From Daphnia carinata (lineage: Eukaryota; Arthropoda; Branchiopoda; Diplostraca; Daphniidae), in the NCBI RefSeq assembly GCF_022539665.2, contig NC_081331.1, positions 13,300,638-13,364,637 of the forward strand: a DNA stretch of 64,000 bases. Direction: 5' to 3'. Below are positions 28,901 to 38,993 of the stretch, in pieces (position 1 is the first letter of the stretch; each line of letters opens with the position of its first letter). Below the pieces are notes generated by a model that saw nothing but the letters and a program-made list of their open reading frames with translations, was not told the origin of the DNA and made no database searches. The translations under genes and the position numbers were made by a program.

Positions 28901-31380
28901 CCTCTGTTTCTCCCCTCTTGAAGGGTGCTGGTAGATTTAATCATGTTGTCATATTTCGGAGAAGAAGTTGGGCCTTGAACAATAGGACATGCATGGCCAC
29001 CATCAACTTTCACTAGAACATCATTCGAGCCGTGTCGCCTTTTCTTAAGCTATACACCTCATGCTCTATTGTGGATATTAATAGAAATCACCCAATGGCT
29101 GTGCAAGTGCAACAGAAAGCTAATTGCGCTTACGATGCGGAGTGAGGTATTCTAGTGACATAAGAGTTTCAAAGCAAAGGGGAAATGAAAACAAGTTTAT
29201 CTTTATTTTCTTGTCCGTGAACTCATGTTCCGTGAAGTGACACACATTTAGCCACGAAATTCACGAGCTGTAAAAGTTGAAATAATTCTATATAAACTTT
29301 GGGGGTTGATTAACGGTTCGTAAAAAACAAAAGTTTTACGACACCAGATGACACGGCACAATAAATTTGCCATCACGTAATTTTTGGGCGGATGTTATGT
29401 AAACAGACACTAAAAAAAAAGAAACAACCGAAAAGTTCCTTTAAAAAGAAACACCCTTCGTTGGGCAAACTTTTTAAAGACACCGTCGTCTTTTTACATA
29501 AAAAACATGTTCTACATAAGTAATGGAACGAAACTAGAAGATCGATTGTTCTGCATTTGTGAAATTTGCAAAACCATCATCAACTTTCTGAGGCCTTATT
29601 TTATATCCTCCTCATTTTCGGATACATTTGAACCTTATAGGCCGCCCCTTAACTGATGGTTTTAGTAAATTGTGCGTTATTTTACATGATACGTTCACAT
29701 AAAATAACCTTTCATCTGTCGTAAAGTACAAATGAATTCCATGAGACCAATGTGGGGAACTATCGGTCTATGGTTAATGGTTTGCGCTTATAACTGTGTT
29801 AGTTAAAACTGTTAAAGGATTGTTACCGGAAGATGGGCGGTCGGAATATCGGGTGCAGTACACCCAAGCTGGCCAGAGAGCTTCCTTGTCGCCGCCGCTT
29901 CCTCCTGATGACGATGTCTGCTGTTGATTGGCGCTTCCCCCGCTGGAGCCACCACCAGACGCAAGTTCGTTGTTGCCGACGGAACAAGTCGATCCACCAA
30001 CCTGATGCGCATCAACAACGAAACAACTGATTAGCTATCTTACAATACAATGGATATTGAAATCTGCCTTTATCTCAAAGCCGCTATTCTGTACAACTAC
30101 AATTAAGGGGCCTATCGCCTTTTGCATTGCAATCACATAAGTGTCTTATGCTTTTTCTATACGGCAAATTTAACATGCAGTTTATTAGCAAAGATTTCCT
30201 AGAAAGGGAGAGCCCCGAGGCTTAATGAGACGGTGGTTTGACTGATCAGTGTTGAAAGTGATCTAATCAGTATACATTAATCAAAAGTAGGTGTGTACAA
30301 TCGATCCTCATCGCTTGTTCCAAAAATAATTCATTCCTGATTGAATTCATGGCGCGAATCGAAAGAGAAAATAGAGCTTACGGAGACGGATCGAACCGGA
30401 CTAGCAGACGAGTTATCATCGGCGCTACTTGAGTGAAGTGACGGGCTTTCTTGAGACGCTGACTGTTTCTCGGGCACCAGTCCCGCACATAGTCGATGGC
30501 CGGGATCCGGAGGCGACGCCGAATTGCGAACACTCAGATCGATAGCTTTGCTTCCGGTCGGTTGATGGTGTCCCTTATGCAATTGCTGAGTTTTGGCCTT
30601 GGCGCTGGCAGCGGCGGTTGCCGATGCTAACGCAGTAAGAGGATGAGACGCCGCTTGCCGGTTGTCATGAGATCGGCCGGTGAGCGCACCACCAGACGGC
30701 GTTGGCTGGTGGGGTAACCAGTTCTTATGATTAGCACCGCCAAGATACTTGTCTGTGCAGCTTTCGACTAGATTCAGCGTAGTCGGGTGATGCTGCGCTT
30801 GATGAGCGAGCAACATGCTGTTGAGCGGATGCGGATGCGTGATTGCTTGCGCCACAGAGGCATTATGAGCCGCCAGATGGTGTTGATGATAGTCAATTGA
30901 TGAACCAGCAGCAGCAGTGGCAGCGAGGATCATTTGGCGTGCCGCAGCCAAGAACGGCAACTGATGAAAAGCTCCCAAGAAACTTCCAGCAGCACTCGCA
31001 GAGGAATTCAACTGCTGCTGCTGCTGAATCAGCTGATGGTGATGCGTGTGAAACGCCACGGCCGCGGCCGATTCTGCCGGGTTCATCCGACCGAACTCCG
31101 GATTGAGGATATTGTCAATTGAGAATTTGATTATGTTCGCGGCTGATGCAACTGAGTCTTTATCGTCTTCGGAAATTCCATTCATGTCGCGGTTTTCATC
31201 TTTGAGACTTTCAGGTGAAGCGAATTCATCGCCCGAGTGTTGATCCGCTGGTGGAGGAGTAGTTCCGCCGACACTTAGCTCTTCATCTGATACCAGGTTA
31301 TCCGACTGATGATCACTTAAATTGTTGCTCTTGTAGTGTCTCAAACTATGATGACGAATCACGGGGCTTTCGTCGGCCAT
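22951..31380 (-). CDS. inv: Invected-class engrailed paralogue
   Basis: Four exons on the minus strand, 31380-30382, 30001-29827, 25395-25390 and 23294-22951, total 1524 nt and 507 residues, all with GT-AG ends and closing phases. Motifs in order: an amino-terminal [12 protein letters not shown] stretch; EH1 FSIDNIL from residue 86; a long Gln/His/Ala-rich linker; in exon 2 a Gly/Ser spacer and EH2 [16 protein letters not shown] from residue 376; the microexon-encoded Arg-Ser at 393-394; a homeodomain at about 410-469 with [12 protein letters not shown]; the EH5 tail [16 protein letters not shown]; and an acidic end. Arg-Ser after PSSG is the mark of invected-class proteins. The start is the first ATG ([11 protein letters not shown]), with A at -3 and G at +4; no upstream in-frame ATG was seen. 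It should be a nuclear repressor overlapping engrailed in function. Exons 1 and 4 are certain. Exon 2 rests on an exact EH2 match, the microexon on phase and splice sites. Confidence 0.93.
23295..25389 (-). other. inv: Invected intron 3
   Basis: Runs from the microexon donor GTAAGT to the acceptor TATATAG before the homeodomain exon. It contains a CT microsatellite at 24140-24158 (GA on the transcript strand). No further coding exon recognised. Confidence 0.8.
24140..24158. repeat. (CT)n microsatellite
   Basis: About nine CT units in an invected intron. On the other strand it reads GAGAG, so it is a possible GAGA-factor target; equally an ordinary microsatellite. Confidence 0.85.
25390..25395 (-). 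other. inv: 6-nt microexon encoding the invected Arg-Ser dipeptide
   Basis: On the minus strand the sequence reads TTCTCTCTCCTTGCAG, GAAGAA, GTAAGTG: a strong pyrimidine tract and acceptor, six bases, and a near-perfect donor. Joined to exon 2 (ending in G) and exon 4 (starting GTCCT), it gives GGA AGA AGT CCT, that is Gly-Arg-Ser-Pro, so EH2 PSSG is followed by RS and PRARR. Skipping it keeps frame and gives PSSGPRARR, so two isoforms are possible. This matches the Arg-Ser microexon known from insect invected genes. Confidence 0.88.
25396..29826 (-). other. inv: Invected intron 2 (4.4 kb)
   Basis: Starts at the donor GTAACA after EH2 (29826) and ends at the CAG before the microexon. No coding sequence recognised. 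It is the larger of the two introns flanking the microexon and may hold splicing or transcription control elements. Confidence 0.75.
30002..30381 (-). other. inv: Invected intron 1 (380 bp)
   Basis: Donor GTAAGC, acceptor GCGCATCAG, phase 0. It separates the long amino-terminal exon from the exon carrying EH2. Engrailed has no intron here, so this is a structural difference between the paralogues. Confidence 0.8.
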
Positions 31381-34300
31381 GATGTTGAGTTGATTGAATT
31401 TCACGATGAAACCGCTTTTTAAGTGAAAGACATAAAAACATGCAGACTATACCATGAGCTTTTGTTTCAGCCACGATCGTGATGCCTACTTGAATATCGA
31501 ACAATGAACACTGAATAATGATGTATCGGCGATCGTGACGTCCATCAGCACCGTTAACAGCTAGTTACGAATCTGTTTGGATCATACAAGAGACTGCCGA
31601 TCGGATGAACCAGCCGCTTACCAAGAGCCAATTTTCACAAAGAATAGAAAAGGTGGGACTTGTGTAATGGTTACTTGATGGGTGGGACGGTGGGGCGGTG
31701 ACTTCCTGTGCCAACTTCGTTAGTCCCGCCCGTTCGTATTCCTGGCCAACCTGGAAGACTCCGCCCCACGAAAAATCTTAGTGTTATCAAGAAGAACCCG
31801 ACTTCAACAGCGGAGAGTTGAACGCATAGAGTAAGACACCCAGAATAGCTGCAGCAATGGAGTTATATTGCTTTCTTCGCTGGAACAGTTGTACTTTTTT
31901 TCCCCCCCAATCTCAACGCACTAGACTTTATCTCGACTATAACCGTCATCGGGACATCTGATTAGTTCTAGACGATTCACTTCATTTTCAAGGCATTTTC
32001 CGTTTTCGCTGCGTTCTAGCAGTTTTCGTTCGGTGTTACTTTCGCAGCCTTTTTGAGCTTGAGGTAGTCTGTTTTGTGGTAATCAGACTCTGTGAGAAGA
32101 GGGTTTTTAATGTCCGCCTAACAAAGAACACATACCTTTCCTATATTTTTAGGCTTCTTTCCACCCCAAAATTAAGTGTAAACGTTTATTTTTGTAACTG
32201 AGGTCATTGTTCAAACGCAGCATCCCTGGTATTGTATTTTCTAACGCGCATAAAACAGAAATTAATCAACATCATATTTCGATACATTTTTGTGTGGCTG
32301 CATACAGCCATTATGATGGTATTCAGACCGTTGGCGTCTTTTACGCTTGGCTTTCATAGGCTTAGAATAATAATTGGCAATCCTTTTTCCTTTAGAAAAA
32401 TAGATAATCATTCAAGCGGTGTTTTTCAAAGTTTAATGTGTAGCTTTTGGTTGCATAGTGCATGTTATTTAAGTAGTCAAAAAATAACAAAGAAAAAACG
32501 GGTTAGGAAGCGGTTTTGTTTTGCCGTCGGAAAATTGAAAAAGAAAGATACAACGTACCGCTTTACGTTTTTAGGCTATGACAAGACCTATAAGGAGCCG
32601 AGTGCTTTATCTTTTACTATCAGTACACTAATCTCACAACGAAAATCATCGGTTAAAAAATGATGGCCTTTTGGAACGAGATGCAGAACCATCTGGTTCT
32701 ATATAGGATCCCCTTTTACTTTGTCTCGCTTTTTCGCTATGCTGCATAATGTATCCTTGTCTAAGCTAAGAGATTGAGACCGATATACATGACGAACAAG
32801 TCCGTGCCCTAATCGAAACACTAGATTACTGCCAGGGTGTCCCTAACTATAGCGTACGAGGGATCAGCCTTTCGCCACGCACACCTGCATCTGGCAGAGC
32901 TTATTCCGTTACTTTGGCAATCTGAAACTGGCCTTTCACCTCGCCTAGTCAGCGAGTGCGCTAGTTTTCGAACATTGGACATTAGTTGCTATATTTCAAT
33001 GATTTCGTTTTAGACGTGTCGCGCGAAAGGTTATACACATCTCGGCGGTTGTTAGCATTTTAATCTTTTCTATACCAAGTTTCTGTTTTATTTCCGAGTG
33101 TTTCTGAACACCAAATGGAGATAATTCATTTTCATCAGGCAAAAATTGGTAACATTCTAACTCAATTTTACCTTAGCATCAAAGTGATCTATGGGGAAAC
33201 CACGGGCTGGCCCGAGTTCTCGCAGACGTATCGTATGACGCACTATAAACGCAATCTCGTGAGTCAGGCTTACTCATTTAGATAGAGCTTTACATGCTCT
33301 AAAAATAGAAAAACGTTTGTCTCTGGAATTCCTAGCCCCAGCTGCATTGATCTAGTTTCCGTGACTGTCGGTTTGAATTACACACATAAACGAATACGCG
33401 ATGCTATAGCACGGCTCTCTGTTTGCGTCCATATGCCGTGTAACCATGTACTTAATGATCTCTGCACACTTTAAGGTGCGTGACTCTTGGCGGCTAAACA
33501 CCTCTCAGAATGCATTCGACTGATGGCATGTTGAACAACACGACGCCTACGTCCATTGTAACGAGACGAGTCGTAACAATAAGAGAATCAATCACCTTGC
33601 TAGACACGGAATACAACAATACAATATATAGTCTACAGCATATATCTATACGTCTATACGTTGCCGAGAATCTGTTCGGTGCATTGGCTCCGGCAGTGCC
33701 CACTTTGGTAGTATCCTCAAGCAAGGTCTTTGCACCCGGACAGCTACCAAATAGCAAGTTTTATGATCAAGATGTTAATTTAGTCATACTTTTTTTTCTC
33801 AAGAGTCAAAATGCATGACATGGCATTGTAAATAACGCGTAACCTATTATCAAGAAGACTCGGTTTTCGCTTATTCTTTCAGGCCCTTATAGTTCCGCCA
33901 ACAAACTACAAATTATCTATTTAACTTACATAGCAAAATTGTTTTGAAATCCTGGATTGTATTCTGTCTTTACAATATTTAAGTTGCCAGTTATCATATT
34001 GGTGGAGGGCGAAGATCGCTGTTGTAGGAAGTATTACAATGTTGCCTTTGCATTCGACTTGACGCCAATACACGAGAAGCTCTTTTGTTCGTGCCTCCGT
34101 TGATGTTTGCGCTATTTTTACATAACGCCTATAACCGCCATTGCTTAATAAAACTATAAACCCCCGTTTTAGTTTTTTTTTCACGTGTAGTGCGTATTCT
34201 CGACTTGCGTAATCAATGTGTTAGGCGGAACTATAATATCTTCATTGTTTGAAGCAAGACGAGGGATGTGTAACAAGGATGTCTCGTGGATGTGGTGTCT

Positions 34301-35239
34301 CGTGGATGACCTCAAAGGGTTGAAATGAGAGCTGAAAAAACTTAACAACAAGAAGGAAGCAGCAACTTGGTAATAGTTTGTATCCAACTTTCGCCGTCTC
34401 GCAGCAGATATCTATAATTAAGCCAAGCTTGGTTGGACGCTCACAACTACAAGTCCATCGAGCCTTTTATCGACGGAGACCCTTGCGGCGGCTATGAGAT
34501 TGCCCTATTTTAATTGACCCGCTCCTAGAACACGGGTACCTTTTTACCTGGCGCCCTAATGTGTGCTAACCATTGTGTGTATGCATTAAAAAGAAAAGCT
34601 AAACAAAAATTGAATCCCAGCCCCTCGAGTCACGGCGGCCATGTTGAGTTCGGTCTCGTCCAATCCAGAGCCGCCGTCCACCATGATCAATCCAATCGAA
34701 AGCACTCAGGTATATAGGTATATATTCCATACCCAACCCCCTCTCCTCCCTCGAGCCTTTTTTTTAATATTTCCCCTCAACACAATCAACGAACTGCTGC
34801 ACACCATTCTTTTCTTCTTCCGTTTTGCCAAGGTTGTTTTTATCTCACTGCTGTTGCCGAGCTCAATTAGGTTGAACTGCAATAATGAAACCGTCTGGCT
34901 TGTGTCTTTTATACCGTTGCTGTCGCAGAATCTTCCAATTAAATGCTACATTCTCCGTCAGCGTTTGACTTGTAATAGTGTAACATTTCAAACGAAATGT
35001 CACGGTCCGCTGATTATTAATCCGGCTAAGAGAATTTATACGAGCGAACGTGAGAACGTGTGTCAAAGTCAGTCAAATTGAACGTTCTCATGTGACCAGC
35101 GTAGTGCTTGCATAATAACTGGTACCTTGAAACTAAATTTCAAAAAATTACGATACACAGCTAATTGGAATTTAATATAAGTAACACACAAAGAAAAATT
35201 AATATAAAACAAAATTAAATTGTTAAAATATAGACTTCG
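31381..35239. other. Non-coding region upstream of invected
   Basis: 3.9 kb between the invected start codon and the repeat array. A 143-codon frame at 32232-32663 is AT-rich and unlike known proteins. A short GC-rich exon-like block at 34641-34711 is described in the findings. The invected promoter and 5' leader must lie in the first part, but no core element is clear. Confidence 0.6.
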
Positions 35240-36740
35240 ATCACTGTTGTTTTACGATAGTGTTGCACAATAATTTCTCGAATTGTTTCCGTACTAGATT
35301 AAATACAGCTGAGTCCTTAAGTATGAATAAATAAGCGTTCAAGGACTGCGATCTGTTATTTTGATTCATGGCAAAGGTAAATGCCTTCTCACTTTTGCCA
35401 AAATCCGCAAAAAATTTAAACTCTTGGAACCCGATAATAATTACACTGTACAACCAAAATTAAACGCTGTTTTCGATAAAAGTGGATTGTTTTTTGTCAA
35501 CCCAACTGTTTTATAATAAAAGGGAAACAAAATGCTGGTAGCGCACATATTTGGGTTTGTTATTTTTAGCGATTTCTTAAATAACTATAAGCCATAGGAA
35601 AAAACAAACAACATAACTATAATTTTTGTTTAATTTCGAATCAAAGTCATACATTTTTATAGCTACATCTAGGTGTTTTGAAAAAATCAAATGGGGCGAA
35701 AAAGTCGGGCTTATTTTTTTTCGTCGGGCTTAATTTTGAGTATGGCAGAATTCAGTATTGTAATTTTTACATTAAATTTGGTTCACACAAACCTAAAATA
35801 AAAGGCTGATTTCAGCAAAAATACTTGTTTTCTCGTCAAACCATCCGTTTTTGTAATAAATAGAATTAACGCACTGCTGGCGCGCATTTATCATCCGTTT
35901 TTTTCGTTTATTAAATAAGCTATAATCCCAACGTATAAATAGACTTCATTTTTGTGATTCTCGTTCAATTTTGAATCGGAATCTTGTATTTAAAATGAAA
36001 TCTAAATTTTGGCCAAAAATGAAAAAATGAGAAGGCTATAGCCTTCCCACTTTTGTCAAAATCGGCAAAAAAGGAAAACTCTTAGAATGCGATAAAAATC
36101 ACACAGAACATTCAGAATTAAACGGTGATTTCGATAAAGTGGTTTTTTTTTGCGTTAAATCAATCGTTTTTGAAATAAGTCGAATATTTAACACAAAGTT
36201 AGCGCGCCAGTGCGCACCAGCGCTAGCGCATGCAGCTCAAATATTCGGTATATTTAAAAAACAGTTGGCCTAATGAAAACAAGAACGACATATTTGTGAA
36301 TTTGTTTTAATTTTAAATCAAAATCATGTATTTTTATAGTTATATCTAGATATTTTGAAAAAAATTTAAATATCGGGCTTATTTTGTCGGGCTTAATTTT
36401 AGAAAGCCAACTTTTTTTTAGAAGACGGCACCTATTGGGCACATCGCAAACTACCTACTGCTCTAAAAAAAATTTGAATTCAAATAACTTAAAAACTACA
36501 ACTCCCAAGAAAAAATCATCTTGATTTTCATGATCCTTGTTCACTTTGAAATCGAAAGCATGTATGTTCAACGGAAAAAAAAATAAAGTGCCGCTAACAG
36601 TACTTTGTTTTCTATTATTTTCAAAACGGATGGTTTACGGAGAAAACCAATAGCTGCGTCAAAATCAGCGTCCAATTTTGGTCATACAGTGTGAGTTTTG
36701 TCGAATTCGAAGAAATGACGTTTTTGGCTGATTTTGACAA

Positions 36741-36768
36741 AAGTGAGAAGGGTATAGCCTTCTCACTT
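36741..36768. repeat. Near-perfect 28-bp palindrome in the repeat array
   Basis: The half AAGTGAGAAG is followed by GGTATAGCC and the complementary half CTTCTCACTT; only one base breaks the symmetry. The same palindrome occurs at 36031-36046 (core), 37414-37430 (one extra base) and 38114-38129 (core perfect). Confidence 0.85.
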
Positions 36769-37727
36769 TTTCATTTTTGGCCAAAATTTAGATTACATTT
36801 TAAATACATGATTCCGATTCAAAATTGAACGAGAATCACAAAAAGGAAGTCTATTTTTACGTTGGCCTTATAACTTTTTTAATAAACGGAAAAAACGGGT
36901 GATAAGTACTGGCGCGCCAGCAGTGCGTTAATTCCATTTATTACTAAAACGGCCAGTTTGGCGAAAAAACACATATTTTTCCTGACACCAGCGTTTTATT
37001 TTAGGTTATGTTACATCAAATTTAATATTAAAATTACAAAACTGAATTTCTGCCATACCGAAAATTAAGCCCGAGAAAATAAGCCCAATGAAATAAGCCC
37101 GACTTTTTCGGGTTTATTTTTAGATAAGACTTTTTTACGGATATAGCTATAAAAATACATTAGTTTGATTCGGAATTAAACGAAAATAACAAATATGTCT
37201 TTTGTTTTTCATCGGTTCTTATAGTTATTGAATAAATGGCAAAAAACAACAAACCCAAATATGTGCGCATTTTGTTTCCGTTTATTTAAAAAAACAATTG
37301 GTTTGACGAGAAAAAAACCACTTTATAGAAATCACCATTTAATTTTGAATGTTCTGTGTGATTTTTATCGCATTCTAAGAGTTTTCATTTTTTGCGGATT
37401 TTGACAAAAGTGGGAAGGCTATAAGCCTTCTCACTTTTTCATTTTTGGCCAAAATTTAGATTTGATGGGAAATACATGATTCCGATTCAAAATTGAACGA
37501 AAATCACAAAAATGAAGTTTATTTTTACGTCGGGGTTATAGCTTTATTAATAAACGGAAAAAATGAGTGATAAATGTTGGCGCGCCAGCAGTGCGTTAAT
37601 TGTATTGATTACAAATACGGCTGGTTTGACGAGAAAACAAATATTTTCCCTGAAATCAGCGTTCTATTTTACGTTAATCCAGATCAAATTTAATGTCAAA
37701 ATTACAAAGCTGAATTTCAACATACTC

Positions 37728-37764
37728 AAAATTAAGCCCGACTTATTTTGTCGGGCTTAATTTT
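37728..37764. repeat. Perfect 15-bp stem hairpin (AAGCCCGAC type)
   Basis: Stem AAAATTAAGCCCGAC, loop TTATTTT, then the exact complement. Related but broken versions lie near 35706, 36376, 37068 and 38428. In the array it alternates with the GGCTATAGCC palindrome. Confidence 0.88.
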
Positions 37765-38993
37765 GATTTTGATTTTTTTTTAACATCTAGATATAGCTAT
37801 AAAAATATACGAATTTGATTCGAAATTAAATGAGAATCACAAATATGTCATTACTTTTTTCATTGGGCCAACCGTTTTTGAAATACATTGAATATTTGTG
37901 CTGCATCGTGCTGACGCTGGTGCGTACTGGCGCGCTAGCGCTGGTCGTACTGCCGTTCTAGCATTGCGTTTAAAATTCGGTGTAATTAAAAAACAATTGA
38001 TTTGACGCAAAAATAAATCAGGTTATCGAAATCAGCGTTTTATTTTGCTTGTTCTGCGTGATTTTTATCGGATTCTAAGAGTTTTTATTTTTTGCCGATT
38101 TTGACAAAAGTGGGAAGGCTATAGCCTTCTCACTTTTTCATTTTTGGCCAAAAATTAGATTTCATTTTAAATACATGATTCCGATTCAAAATTGAACGAG
38201 AATCACAAAAATGAAGTCTATTTTTATGTTGGCCTTATAGCTTTTTGAATAAACGGAAAAAACGGGTGATAAGTGCTAGCGCGCCTGCAATGCGTTTCCG
38301 ATTCCAGTAATTACAAAAACGGCTGGTTTGATAAGAAAACAAATATTTTTCCTGAAATCAGCGTTTTTTTAGGTTAACTTCACTCAAATTTAATGTCAAA
38401 ATTACAACCCTGAATTTCTACTATACTCAAAATTAAGCCCGACAAAATAAGCCCGACTTTTTCGTCCATTTCATTTTTTTTCCGAACATCTAGATATGCT
38501 ATAAAAATACATGAATTTGATTCTAAATTAAACGGAAAATCACAAATGTGTCGTTTTTTTTTTCATTAGGTCAACCGTTTTTTAAATACACCGAATACTT
38601 GCCACAACGCTAGCGCGATGCTGCACAAATATTCGGTCTATTTCGAAGATACGGTTGTTTGACACGTTTAACAGCGAAAATCTATTCAAGATCTGAGTTT
38701 ACCAGAGCACTCTGTCAGGCCAAAATTGTCAAATACCAGAGCGTACTGGTGGTTTGAGACACCAACTCTGGAGCTTAATATGCATACTTCAAGTTGCTTT
38801 GCAGGCTTTACTACTCCTGGTATATTTCATGGTAAAAAAATATGAACCTTATATACAGTGAAGAATGATCTGTTTATTGGCTGATTTTTTGTTACTAATA
38901 AGGTGTATTTTGATTGATAAAAGTAATGCCCTCTTTTTCTGCACACTCACAACGTCTACTGTTAAAGAACTAGCCTCGTAGAGCATGACTAAC

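Larger units (their letters stand above)
35240..38640. repeat. Array of hairpin-rich 0.65-0.7 kb repeat units, partly inverted
   Basis: Related blocks recur with hairpin centres near 35390, 36038, 36755, 37422 and 38122. Each block has a GAAGGCTATAGCCTTC palindrome flanked by TTTTGACAAAAGTG and TTTTTGGCCAAAA. After it come a conserved stretch with ATGATTCCGATTCAAAATTG, a GGCGCGCCAGCAGTGCG block (36911, 37579, diverged at 38277) and an AAGCCCGAC/GTCGGGCTT hairpin. The three right-hand units run in one direction and the two left-hand units in the other, so the whole is a broad imperfect inverted repeat centred near 36500. No open frame of transposase type is present. This is most like a nested cluster of short non-autonomous, foldback or MITE-like elements, or a local satellite. 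Confidence 0.85.

Noticed and set aside
31381-31404. Eight-codon extension of invected
   Set aside because: It would need a GTG start; the ATG at 31380 has a good context.
32232-32663. 143-codon plus-strand frame upstream of invected
   Set aside because: It begins without an ATG, is AT-rich with Lys and Phe clusters, and resembles no family.
35240-38640. CRISPR array or tandem protein-coding repeats
   Set aside because: Units are about 0.7 kb, inverted in part and AT-rich, without uniform short repeats and spacers or open frames; the DNA is eukaryotic.
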